Assembly (NCBI GenBank): GCA_028023455.1 | Contig: JAQFVV010000003.1 | Span: forward strand, 520,001-584,000 | DNA: 64,000 nucleotides | From: Epiperipatus broadwayi | Lineage: Eukaryota; Onychophora; Udeonychophora; Euonychophora; Peripatidae | Direction: 5' to 3' | In this document: in pieces, positions 1 through 13,228 of the stretch | Layout: every line of letters starts with the position of its first letter | Position numbering within the stretch: position 1 is the first letter of the stretch | Notes under the pieces: generated by a model | Database searches by the model: none | Told to the model about the DNA's origin: nothing | What the model saw: only the letters and a program-made list of their open reading frames with translations | Position numbers and translations under genes: made by a program

Positions 1-119
1 TAATATTTAAATCTTAGACTATCAGATTTATTTGAGTGAGATACAGAACATTTGTCCATATTGATTATCATTTTATTTTTTTCACATCATTTAAAAAAAA
101 AACGATTAATATTTTGAAG

Positions 120-968
<849 letters not shown>

Positions 969-3712
969 TTCAACAATAATAATAATAAATGTCAAAGTAT
1001 TTACTTCCATTATATCTTTGATTTTATAATAAAAATTGAAGTTGCTTTAGCAAAGATTTTAAATGCACATAATCTTTTATTATTTTCATTATATATGGTG
1101 AACATAAACCAATACAGTAATGTTAACTATATTTTTTATTCAAAAATAACAAAATTTATACACACAACAGTTTATATTCATCTTTTTTTTTTAGTTGAGA
1201 GGTTAACACTACAGCATTTGTTGAGCTTTTAAATCATAAAGTTTGACTTCACTAGATTTAACCATGAATCAATGTCTGCAGTAGACAGTTCAATGAGACA
1301 TTTTCTGGATGTTTGTAAATGGGATATAATATTATAGTATATTTCTATCATAATGCTGTTTCTGATTTTTATCTATATACATTTATTTATAAATTTTTGT
1401 ACATAAATTAATAAAGCATTTTTTACCATATTTTTACAGAGATATCAATTATTCTAATAATTTGATTTAAATTACATAGAAAGTTACTTGTATATTTAGA
1501 ATAAATTAATTTTTTTGTGAAAGCAAACCAAATAAATAAAATTTATTTAAAAATTATGACAATTACAAATATTTATAATGTCTGTGGCTTATGAGTGGTC
1601 ATGATTTTAAACAGCCTAAGTTCATCTGTCTTAGCTAAGGTTTGAGAAGACAACTGATCCACTTATGTTACATCTGCTCTAAACATCTATAAGTACTTCA
1701 AAGCACTATTTCAATATGCTCATATAGGGAAATAATGAAAAGATTAGATTATATGAACTTTGTGAATTCAAAGACTTTCTAGAATATACATTGAAAGACT
1801 GTTTTATTGAGTTAGCATTTTCTCAGGTATTTCTAGTAGTGTCAACACCTTATCAGGATAGACCAGAAAAAATGAGTTCAATGATAAACATGACTAGTAA
1901 AAATTATAAAACTGAATTACAGTTCAAATGGTTAGTACAAAGCAGGCCAAAATAGATATTTGCAGGCTCTAGTAAATCTTCTTACTGATGTAATTAAAAT
2001 TACATGCATAAAAATATCAACCTTTACTGATGGTCTACAAATATTGCACCATTGTATTGGATACAAAAAAGCAGCGACTTACTTAACAAAAGTAATAGAT
2101 GGTTAATTTAAATCACAAATATGAGATAAAGGATTCAAATATTATTTTTAAGATTGGAATCAAAATAAATGGCTTACAAATTATAATAATAACTAGTCTG
2201 CTGAATTTCAATTATATTTAAAAAAAATCATGCAGAAAAAAAAAACTGCAGCAAAACAGTAAAGCCATTAAAGACTGTTGTTGGAAATCATAGTTCATTT
2301 TTTGGCAAAACTATAAAAAAAATAGAACATTTAATATGACTCTAATTGTTTCAAACAAAAAACATGAAAACATAAGGGGCCATAAGTAGTTTCTTCATTT
2401 AAAGTATATATAGTAGATAGGGCAAACTTAAAAAAATATTCAGGTGTATTTGGTAAAAATAATAAATATTATAAAATACCCCCATCCATTTGGAAATTTT
2501 ATTTATGAGTTATCAGAGTAGATGATAACTTCAAAAATAATAAATGGAAAGTTTAATATAGATAATGATGTACTGGATGTTACATAGTAAAACACTAAAT
2601 ATATTTCTGCTATAGCTGTGGGCAAATTATACTACAAGCTGTCAATATAAAATCTTTATCAGAGTCATAAAGTTCAACTATGAATGGACATCAGATCTAA
2701 AAAAAAACAATAAACCAATTGCCAATTTATTAAAATCAGCCATGAGCCCAACAGAAAAAACAACATTTGAAGATGCTCAAAAGGTGATATTGTCCAAGAC
2801 ATTTACAAAACTATGCCACAACTAGACAAGCTTATCACATAAAAAGAATGTAATAATTGACCCAAAGAACTGTTATTTATTCAAGCAAGAAAAAGCATAT
2901 TGAAAATACGAAACCATCAATCAATCTTATCAATAGAAGCAATTTTACCAGTAAAAGAAATTCACAGGAAGCCTGTGACCCCTAAGTATATAAAATACAT
3001 TTCTGTAGATATCACTAGTATACCACCATAGTTAGTTAGATTGTGTTTACTTAAACCCCGAAACAATATGGCAAGAAATATTAATTAGAGTAAGTAAAAT
3101 CACTGGAGCAGATTAGTAAACAAAGTAACAATGCAGGTTTATATGTGATATATATTATAACGCTTTAAAGTCGTATGCAATTCACATGTGGTGATAATAA
3201 ATTTTAATAAGCAAATATGGCGTTTAAATTAAGGGGATAAATATAAAATAAATAAACTAAAAGACAATTATTCTAATGTGAGGGGGAGGAGTATTTCTGA
3301 GATTTATTATTATTTACTGAGAATTAATAAAAGCAGTGAAGTATAATAAAAAAATATGTAAACAATTACTTTATATATTTTTTTTGTATATATATAAAAG
3401 TTTAAGACTTCAAAGAATCCGATCTAAACAGAAATTGCATTTAAAAACAATCTGCTTTTGAAAAAGTTTTAGTAAATATCAAAGAGAAAATAGACTGGAG
3501 TCTGTTAGAAAAATGTTTTTTTTTCTTCTTAATTATATTGCCAATGGTAAGATTTAAATAATTTAATTGATACTGATGAAAAAATATTATAATTATTTAT
3601 TTTTGTAACTAAATATATATATGTTTAACTTCTTTTTTGTAACATGATTTATTTTTAAACCACTAAACCTCACATCATCATTATCATTTCCTATTCTTAC
3701 CCAAGCTGTTAT
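969..3712. other. No gene recognised; A+T-rich spacer
   Basis: No exon, RNA gene or clear element was found. Around 2,680-3,100 on the plus strand there is a coding-like texture (charged, low-stop stretches) that might be an old retroelement trace, but no motif could be matched. Confidence 0.4.
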
Positions 3713-4062
3713 AAACAGGCAATGCAAGCCAGAGTAATCAATGGTTGCAAGAAAGTTTGTCAATAAAATCTTTATCTAGTGTCTACTCATCCAACATCCC
3801 CAGCCTCGTTTCTAACTTGTGGATTTCATCAGTGAAGAGACTTGGATCTGAGAGTACTGCACCTAGATCTTAGGATCTAATGCAACCCTCTATCAATTAC
3901 CTTTTACCTTTTTAGTTAAAGCCACAAGTTAGAAACTAGTCTGAGATAATGGATGAGTAGGCATCAGATAGAGATTTTATGCACACATCTTTTTACATCC
4001 ATTGATTACTCTGGTTTGCATTAGGTGGTTCTGGTGTATGGAGAGTTTTTCCTGTTATGATT
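3713..4062. repeat. Palindromic (foldback) element with hammerhead relics
   Basis: Two imperfect inverted arms (about 3,713-3,826 and 3,918-4,010) share a long block containing AGAGTAATCAATGG, ATAAAATCT and CTACTCATCCA. The outer right flank continues to a GAGTTTTTCCTGTTA end. A better-preserved family member lies at 29,792-30,137, and a single right end lies at 50,096-50,185. Each arm carries part of a hammerhead-ribozyme core. The left arm (minus strand) has CTGATGA (3,832-3,826) and GAAAC (3,812-3,808). The right arm (plus strand) has GAAACTAGTC (3,932-3,941). The left-arm cleavage triplet is GGC rather than GTH and stem II is poor, so it is probably inactive. Confidence 0.75.
3790..3840 (-). 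ncRNA. Degenerate hammerhead ribozyme relic
   Basis: The core strands CTGATGA and GAAAC are present with 13 nt between them. The sequence after GAAAC (GAGGCTGGGG) aligns with the GAAACCGGTCTGGGG region of the hammerhead at 59.5 kb. The expected GTC cleavage triplet reads GGC here, and stem II shows only two or three pairs. Recognised by comparison with the intact motifs at 18.6-19.7 kb; predicted non-cleaving. Confidence 0.5.
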
Positions 4063-6387
4063 CATTTTTGTTATTTTTTGTGTATATAAAATAATAAAAT
4101 ATTTATGCATCTGCAAAAATAAATGAAAATAAAAGTTTGATTTTATAATATTAAATTATACCCCCCCCCCCCAATATGACATTTTTATTTACCAGTAAAA
4201 TTTCCAAGTAAAAAAGAACCTGACACAATAAAATTCAATACCAGTAATTTTGAACACAATCACTTTTTTTAAATTGAATTTTTGTGTAAATCTCACTGAA
4301 CAAAAAAACCCAGTATAGAATACAAAAATGAGATCTACTGCTGCAAATTTTATGATGAATTAATCAAAAATAATATATGACAAATATGCAAAAATAAAAT
4401 AGAATCAAGTTAAGATTCAATTTATCAAATTAGACTTTGATAGCCACTGTCTGCTAATCAATGTTTGTTGAATTGTAAATTAATTCTGTTTCTATATTCA
4501 CACATGAGTCCATTCTATGTATGGGCATTCTCATATTGTAACTTATATTTATAATATTGATCATAATCAGAATATAAATTTATTTTTGCTGTAATAATCA
4601 ATAAATTTTACAAGTGCAGTGTTTATATTGTGATTATGTAGAAGGTGGTAATCTGTCCTCACTAGTGTCTCTATCTTGGGACTGGGGCTGAAGTATTCTT
4701 GCAGTTTTAATAACATTGTTTAACAGTGTTAGTGGAGAGGAATGATTACCTCTATTTCTGGTGATAATTAACATGAATTTTTTATTACAATAATGAATGA
4801 ATTGTAATAAAAATGCATTTTTTAAAAAATGTAAAGGTATATTTGTACAAGTGGTTCCAAACTATCACAAACTGCCAGGAGCATGCATGCAATTATTTTA
4901 CCGAGTTGAGTGAATGCTAAACCATGTAAGTTCTCTTGATAGTTTGTGATAATTAATATTACTGCACTTACAAACTTATAATAATATGTTTGTAAAATAA
5001 TCAAATAAATACAATTATTAGTATCATTTTGATAACTGATTTTCTGAACTACAAACATTACAGTAACACTTCTACTGAGACAATAAGAACTAGATTAATC
5101 CAATAAATGATTACCACTTTTACAACTATTCTTTAAAAATGATTGAGCCAGGGTTTTAACGGTAAAATAAAGATAACTATGGATTAACACCCTTTCAAAT
5201 GTGTTAGGTGTTTCACTGGCAATAAAAACTCCATCATATGATAATCATATTTTTTTATAATCATCATTTTTACATTCATTTACTTGATCCTAATTAACCT
5301 AAAATCTTTACTTTCTAGTTAAAAATAGCTAGATACTCATTTACCAAACACTATCAGATAGTTACGTTGTTTTACTACGAGTTGTCTTCTGGTCTAGATT
5401 AGAATACCATGTCTTGCATATAGTAAGAAAGTGTCTAACTATTGTCACCATAAAGTCTTTTCCAATGTTTTGAATGTTTTGTGACATATTTATTTTAGAA
5501 ATGACTTTCAAATTGTTATATAAAGAAAGTTAAATAGGTTGAAAAGATAAAGTAACTTGCCTTTAACTCAGTTTCAAATATGTCAAATTAGCTATAGATA
5601 GATTGGATCATAATATTTGATTAATTAAATTTTATGTTAATTATTGTTAAAGAAATAGTGTCTGTGTAGATATGTTTTTTAAAACAATAAATTAATAAAA
5701 TCTGGAATTGCAAGTTATTTATGAAATTGCGTCATTTTTTAATAATAAAAAAAAATTCGAACGATTTCTGTATGATAGATTGTGCTTCAAGCATAGGAAA
5801 TAACAGGGTTGAACTGCAGTCCAGTATTTTTGTTTTTGATCATTTATTGAAAATAGAAATTTATAAAGCTAAAGAAATTTAATTTTCTAATATTATATAA
5901 ATATATTTGCATACATATAAACAATTGTCTTGTTAGATAATTCATTATTCTGACATTTAATTAATTTTGAAATCCAAAGTTTTTCCATTAATTTAACCTG
6001 AGGAAGGGATTATTCCTAATGACGGTATTAATGATCAGTCAAAATCTTCTGTCGTCTATGAAATGATAATTCTTGCAAATTTCTTTACCTTCGAGTTTTT
6101 TCTTAATTATGCAATTTTCAAATAATAAAGCCAATTTTTATCAAGTGAATAAAATCTAGAACCGAATATAACAACAACAGAAAAATAATAATAATTCTTA
6201 TAAAAGACAGCTTTGTTATTTATTTCTATAAGGTATTATTATATAAAAATAGCAAATCTATGTATATAAAAAAGTAAGATTTACAACGTTATAATATTTA
6301 TTTTATTGAAAAGATAGAAAAAAAAAAATAGAAATCAAAATTGTCATAGACGCAAATACGAAATCCCCAAAATAAAAAAAACAAAAA
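4063..6387. other. No gene recognised; A+T-rich spacer
   Basis: Contains a C12 run (4,161-4,172). At 5,998-6,025 on the plus strand is a CTGAGGA + AGG...CCT hairpin that resembles the first half of a hammerhead core; GAAAC does not follow, so it is at best a relic. Otherwise nothing recognisable. Confidence 0.4.
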
Positions 6388-6493
6388 TGTTGGTGGTCGA
6401 GAAGTCAGCGCGACTGCCTTGCATTTGCAGGCAGTTGCCCGGTTTGCGGGTTCGCGTCCCGGCCGATGCTATGACACTTTAAAAAAAAAAAAA
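6388..6493 (+). mobile_element. tRNA-derived SINE
   Basis: A GC-rich island of about 80 bp in very A+T-rich DNA. It has a Pol III A-box-like stretch (TGGTCGAGAAGTC), an anticodon-like hairpin with loop TTGCATT, and a B box in GGGTTCGCGTCCCG that forms a 4-bp T-stem. It ends in a tail of 13 A (6,481-6,493). A short direct repeat (about AAAAATGTT) borders both ends and may be a target-site duplication. It is too irregular in the D and acceptor arms to be a working tRNA. The A tail plus tRNA-like head is the standard SINE layout. Confidence 0.72.
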
Positions 6494-8393
6494 TGTTTCG
6501 AGTAAAAATAAAAATTCAGTTATTTTCAAAAACAGCTATAAATTGTATAAGGTCTACTTGATAATATAATCTCCATTTGGCAAAATTGTTTTAATTATTT
6601 AAAATTAAGTTATTTAATTGTAAAGATATATCTAAATAGAAATACATATATATATATATATAAGATCTTCATTTAGCATGGTTTTGTAAACTTAAGATAA
6701 TTTTAAAAGTCTTTTGCTCGTAGTCCAAAACTCACCAAATGAAATGTTTTGTAAAACTAAAAAAACAACAACAAATAAATGCACCAGAAAATGAAGATAT
6801 AATGACCATTTGTCAAAACAATCATATTGGATATTTGTATTTAGTTATCATTGCTTATATATTATAATAGTAATAATTTTTAATTGATTAAATTTAATCG
6901 ATTATTAAACAGTCACTCCTTAAAATAAATAGTTATTTCTACTAATCTAGCTTATTTATTTTACATATAGTTGTACATTTTGCTGAATGACACAGAACTA
7001 TAAGCTTTCTCCTTGATGCAGATAAGGAGAAATTCTGTGAAATGGCTTATTCCATTAGAAATAATGGGTCTTATGATCAATCATAAATTCAATCTTTCAC
7101 TTATGTTTACATTTTAAAATATTGATAAATTAATTATGAAACATAAAACAAATTTTTAAAATAACAGAATATGAACCAAGAATTGCTTGAAGGCAAAGAA
7201 TCTTGGAAGAAGTGCTTATTACTGAACCCACTTATTACTTGCAGCTTGAGGAAGAAAACAGTAAGAGAATAAAGTTATTAAATACCTCCTGTAAGGCAAT
7301 AGTTTGTACAGAAAAAGAACTGAAAATGAAAACAATATTCACAATTGTAGCGAAATTCTGAGTGGTTGGGATTTACAGTTTTCTTTTTTGTTTATACTCT
7401 GAAGTTAAAAATATGTAGCTTTTGTACATCAGCTAATGACTGAATGATAAGCTGACTATCTACAACCAAATATTTAAGTATACATGCAACTGAAATCCAA
7501 ATTTCATCTTAATTTGAATTTTATATATATAGCAGATAAATGCATTAATTCAAGAACAATGGGGCATTTCCAAAAACAAAAAAAAAAATGTTCAAGGAAA
7601 TATTAAAAAATCTTTTTTTAAAAAAAATAAAATACTGAAAATTATATAGGAACATATTAACTTATGTAATTTACTCCCATAATTTAAAGATTTTTACTAC
7701 CAGACTATTAATTCCTAAAAATATAAACTTTTAATGTTTTATATTTTTTTCAAGAAATTAACATTAAATGTGTTTAACTCAGATTTAAAAAAAAAACTAT
7801 GTTCCATTTACAAAATAACTGAGACATAATGAATTCCTTGGTTAGATTCTTTTAAATAACATTTTATAGCTGATTTAGTGATTTTATTTCATTTTACCAT
7901 TGACATATTATGCTGTCTCACAATCATTGCTAAACTCACACTTTCATAAAGACACTAATTTTTTTAAGATTTAAAATAAAACTGAATAAACAGTGCCACT
8001 TCTTCAATATATCTAAATAGCAATAAAAATGTTAAAGATTTATACGTAGGTGAAATAGTTAAGTTGATAGACAGATGGATGTAAATAAGTGTGTATGCAA
8101 AATTATAGATAGGTAAGTAAATAAAAAAGATATGTCAATAAAGAGATAAAATGTGACAAATTAATCAATTGAATGAAAAATGGAAAAGCAATTGTGTATA
8201 AATAAAAACATATAATCAATAACACAGACAAAATATAAACAATATATTGGTAGGTTAATGGTTAATCTAATGTTGAAGTAAAATAAACGTATTAAAATAA
8301 TTTTGTCCCATGTCTTATATAGTAAAAGAACTATTATTTGTAATTACTGCCTTGTTTTATGTTAATATAATGAGCATTTTTTTCTTGATCTAT
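6494..8393. other. No gene recognised; A+T-rich spacer
   Basis: Low-complexity A+T-rich sequence with short A and TA runs. No coding, RNA or repeat-family signal was found. Confidence 0.4.
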
Positions 8394-11300
8394 TCATCAT
8401 CATCATCATCATCAACCATTATCAATCCACTGCAGGATTAAGGTCTCTCCAAATTCAATCCATTTTTCCCTATCTTTAGCTTCTTTTCTCCACATCACCC
8501 CTGCACACTTTCTTATTTCATCTATCCATCTCACATGTGGTCACTTTCTGGGTCTTTTACAATCTCTTGGAATTCAGTTTAAAATTTCAATTGTCCATCT
8601 ATTATTCTCTCTTCTAGCAATATGTCCAGCCCAACTCCACTTCAGTCTTTTAATTTTTTCAATGAGGTCAGTAACACCTGTTTGTTCTCTTACCCATACA
8701 TTGCATTTTCTATCTCTTCTTGTTACTCCCAACATGCATCTCTCCATACTTCTTTGAGTGGTCTGAAGTCTCTGTATTGCTCTTCTATTAAGTGTCCAAG
8801 TCTCAGATCCATAAGTAAGAACTGGCAAAACACATTTATTAAAAACCTTCCTTTTCAAACACATAGGCATATTTCCTTTTAGTATCAAGTTATTTCTACC
8901 AAAAGCACTCCAACCAAGTTTAATTCTATGATTAATTTCATCCATTATGTTTTCATCTGTATTAATAATCTGACCAAGGTATTTGTAACTGTTAACTTTT
9001 TCTAACTCATCATAATCAATCTTTATTTTCATATTTTGAGAAAATCTATTAAACATTACTTTAGTCTTTTTAACATTTATCTTTAGTCCTACTTTCCTAC
9101 TTTCATCTGATAACTCCTGCAACATTTCCTGTAGCCCTAAAGCATTATTTGCAAAAACAACTACATCATCTGCAAAATCTAAATGACTTAAATAATCTCC
9201 ATTTACTTTCACTCCTTTAGCTTCCCATTTTAATCCACAAAATACTTCTTGCAGCACTGCTGTAAAAAGTTTTGGAGATATGGAGTCACCCTGTCTTACA
9301 CCCTTTTCAATGTTGATTTTCCTACTATCATTATGTAATCTAATTGTTGCTGTTGCATTTTTATAAATATTCTTTAAAATATGACAATATCCTGGATCTA
9401 CACCTTGATGATCCAATGCTTTAATCACTGAAGAAATGTTTATAGAATCAAATGTCTTTTCATAATCTACAAATCCTAAGCATAATGGCAACTCATATTC
9501 ATTTGTCCTTTCTATAACTTCTCTCAATACCTGGATATGATCTACTGTACTAAAACCACTTTTAAATCCAGCTTGTTCTCTTGGTTTGTGGAAATCCAGT
9601 GTTTTCTGTAGACAAGTTATAATTATCTTAGTAAAAATTTTGTATAAAACTGATAAAAGACTGATAGGTCTGTAATTTCTAATATCTTCTTTATCATCTT
9701 TTTTAAATATTAATATTAATACTGCATTCTTTCAATCATCTGGTATATCTTTATCATTTAGACATTTAGAATATAACTTTGCTAAAAAAAATTCTATTTC
9801 TCCACCTGCTTCTTTTAATATATCACTTATAATTCCATCATTACCTGGAGCCTTCCCTTTCTTCATAAATTTAATTGCATGTCTCACTTCCTCATTTAAA
9901 ATTCTGGGCAATTTGGAAGATACAATAGGTATGAAAGGCACTTGTTCTTTATTACTATATAATTCTTGATAGAAGTCTTCTACACATTTCATGATGTCAT
10001 CTCTCTTTTTAGTAAAAATACCATCTTTTTTTCTTATTGCAGATATAAATTTCCTACCAATACTAAAATGTTGTTTTACACTCTTCAGACTTTTATTATC
10101 TTCTACAGCTTTCTTTGCTAGTTCACAATTATACTTTCTTATATCATTTTCAACTCTTTTCTGCATCATTTTACAAAATTCGAGATATTCAATCTTTTTT
10201 AATGCATCATTGTTGTATATTCTCATATTTCTTTTTTTCTTCATAAATTTTCTAGACTCAGTAGAAATTTTATTGGTCAATTGCTACTTTTTACCAGCTA
10301 TCTTTGTTGCAGTTTTTAAAAAGTGAATCAGTTATTTTCCTATTAATGTCGGTCAAATCTGAATCATGTTCAAAATGTACTAATACTTGAAACCAATTTG
10401 TAAGTTCTCATTTAAATTCATTGGTATGTTTCTGAAGATTAGAAATATCAACTGTAAATATTGTTTTTCTTAATAATTTTTGTCTCTCTAGTTTTGCATT
10501 AACATGTATTTTACATCTTACTAATTGATGATCACTTCCTGTGTTAAATTTATTAAGAACATTACAATCTTGAAATATGTATTTTCTGTTAGTCAAAATA
10601 TAATCCAATTCTGCTGTACCTTCATTTGGATGCTTCCATGTCCATTTCCTTTTAACATTTTTCTCAAAAAAAGAATTTTTTTCTTTTTCTGCAAACTCCA
10701 CAAGTCTATGTCCTCTTACATTTCTATTACCATAACCAAAATTACCTACAGCATTTTCATCTTTCATTTTTTTACCAATTCTAGCATTAAAGTCTTCCAT
10801 AACAATTTTAAAATGTTGTTTACTCTGATCAAAAGCCTTTTGTACATCCATATAAAAATCTTCTATAACTTCATCACTATGAGAACTTGTTGGGGCATAA
10901 ACCTGAATTATCTGCATTTGGTATCTGCCATTAAGTTGTAAAACTAATCTTGCCACTCTGTCTGATACGCCATCAATCTCCACAATGTTATTCTTCCATT
11001 TTTTATTTATAATGAATCCTACTCCACTTGTATTTTCAATATTTGTGCCTTTATAGTAAAGTATATGTCCACTTTTTAAATCAATTGTTTCTTCACCTTT
11101 TCTTCTAACTTCACAAAGTCCAATAATGTCTCATTTAATATAAGACAGTTCTTCTTCTAACTCTTGCAATCTTCCTTCATTTGAAAGTGATCTGAAGTTG
11201 TAAGTATTTAAATAAAAAGTTGTCATCAAATGGCAGCCTGAGTCTGCAATCAGGGGATTCTTAGCACCCTCCACCTTCGGCCACTAACCACTGCCTTGGT

Positions 11301-11625
11301 TGGTGACTTTACAGCCTCCTGGGAATAAGGGCCATGATTTTTTTTGCCTGTCATGATTGTATATATTGGAAAAAATATTTTTAAACTTGGAGGTAAAAAG
11401 CCAATAAACTCACCATGCTGGCTAATGCATGTTGGTGAGCAGCCCTTCCATGTTCATATATTATATGAATAATCACATAGTAATAATAGCTGCAATGACA
11501 AGAACATATGGGGTGGACATTAGAAATTTGCCCTGCTCAGTTTCTTTAAGACCCCCAAGAGGAATCAAAGGGTCTCCTTTCAGTTAATAGCAAACTCCTT
11601 TTTGCAGCCCTTGATCTATTAGCAT
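8394..11625 (-). mobile_element. RTE-type LINE, nearly full length, inactivated
   Basis: A 3.2-kb non-LTR retrotransposon on the minus strand. Its 3' end (low coordinates) is a TGA-repeat tail (TCA units at 8,394-8,414) directly following the end of the ORF. A microsatellite tail and an almost absent 3' UTR are typical of RTE elements. The 5' region (11,227 to about 11,625) is non-coding, is relatively G+C-rich with several G or C runs, and its proximal part is shared with the second copy (47,170-47,315). The single ORF region encodes endonuclease and reverse transcriptase. The 5' boundary at the start of a (TA)n run near 11,625 is an estimate. Confidence 0.88.
8415..11226 (-). pseudogene. 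RTE LINE pol: AP endonuclease + reverse transcriptase
   Basis: The conceptual ORF begins at ATG 11,226-11,224 (MTTFYLNTYNFRSLSNEGRL), and a DIIGLCEVRR block follows. The exonuclease-endonuclease-phosphatase domain shows QVYAPTS, DFNARIG and GSDHQLV (about 10,950-10,530), the family's Mg-binding and catalytic motifs. The reverse transcriptase begins near GKAPGNDG (about 9,865) and continues with NYRPISLLS, FVDYEKTFDSI, GVRQGDSISPKLF and the catalytic FADD. The C-terminus carries WAGHIARRENNRW and RWIDEI. In-frame stops are TGA at 11,131, 10,408, 9,732, 8,574 and 8,541, and TAA at 10,291. A frameshift lies between 10,291 and 10,280. The element therefore cannot make a full protein, but the domains are otherwise nearly intact, so inactivation is fairly recent. 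The nearest well-known relatives are RTE/BovB-like elements. Confidence 0.9.
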
Positions 11626-13228
11626 CTTTTATATATATATATATAATTAATATCTAAACTTTAAAAATAAATTCAATTCTATGCATATAACTATTTCAGA
11701 AATATGATATTTAATTTGATTTTTTTTATAACATTTCCTTTCTTCTCACAAAACAATTTGTCTGGGTCTTCTAGGATCTATCACTTTGACTCTTATTATT
11801 AAATGAAAAAATAGGAACAATAATTTGGAATATTTTATATGTTACCAGTAAACAATTCATGTTTCTTTCCTAAAAAATTATTTGTGAATGATATTCCATA
11901 AAAACAATAAGACTTTTAAAAGAGATTATAAACAATTTAGAGTTAATATTCTATAGTTCTTTACAAATGATATTTTAATAACCACATTGCAACTACAATC
12001 ACATTCATTTTATAAAACATATTGTTAATGATGATTTAATTAATTTTTAAAGAAAATATTTAAAGTTTTAACACAGTTTTAAAGAATACATGGAAAGAGA
12101 TTAATATTTTAATTTAAATCTACTATAATCAAAAATCCTTGCTTCAGTACCCATAACATGATCTCTTTTTTTTTTTTTTGACATCTTTTTTTAATTTCGT
12201 TTATCTCTTACCAAAAAAAAAATCAGATGAGTGCAAATTAATTGTTCACAATTTTATAATACCCATATATTATGGGTTTGTTCTTTTTGCTTGAATCTTA
12301 TGTAATATCAGAAAGCACATTTTTTAGTTTGTAATCATTTTTATTCAACACTCATGATCAAACAATTACAATTTCATAAGTATAACTTTCTTTAATAAAA
12401 TTAATTTTTAATTTGTTATTCTGATCAATTCTTCATTGAAAACTTTATTTAGTCAATCAAATTTAATAATATTTCATATCATGTTTTGTTTAAATTCCAA
12501 AATCCTTTTCAGTAGATATTTTGTTTATTCCTTATTAACAAACATAAGTACAAGTAGAAATAAATATGAATATCCACAGTGTCAATACATTCAATTTGTT
12601 TTATAATCTAATGCCTATAGTTTTTCACACATTCCTTGCATTACTGTATGTAAAAGAGTTGTGGACATTATTTAGCAAAAGCATGACTTGAAATCCTAAA
12701 TCATATTGAAATTAATTATGAAGAAATATAGTTAAATTTTCTATTTGGAAGATAATGTAAAGCAGGGATATAGATATTTTGATAAAAAAATATTAAGGAT
12801 CTTTAGAAATATGGCTTTGGAGGACAGGTGAAATATTAAAAAATAAGTCCTGAAAATATTGAAAAGAAAATAGTAAGCAGCTAATTTTATTTAAAGAGCA
12901 GTGCAATGAAAACGCTTGGAAATGTTTTGGTGTGTGTTATCTACCTTTATAATTAGTAGTGCTGATAAATAAATATTTTAATAAATATGAGAAGCTGCAA
13001 TTTATTCAGATTATTGTGCATATTTGAGCATTAATACTCACTGTTAATTCAAAACAAAGCAAAACTTTATTTGTGAAATCATAGCTTAAAATTTTTAAAT
13101 ATTTATCCATTAAAACTAATATTAAATAATTTAAATTAAAATAAAGTATTACTAAAAAAATAGTAATTGCAAATTTAATTTAATTACAGTCTATTAATAT
13201 ATTGTAACATTACAAAGAATTTTGGGGT
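11626..13228. other. No gene recognised; A+T-rich spacer
   Basis: Homopolymeric T and A runs (for example near 12,170-12,220) and otherwise featureless A+T-rich DNA. Confidence 0.4.

Noticed and set aside
2680-3100. Possible gypsy RNase H-like text on the plus strand
   Set aside because: Some low-stop, charged stretches but no catalytic motif or ordered blocks could be matched; left unassigned.
8415-11226. TGA read as tryptophan (alternative genetic code)
   Set aside because: The same ORF uses TGG for conserved Trp residues, has a TAA stop and a frameshift as well, and the TGA codons are explained by simple transitions.
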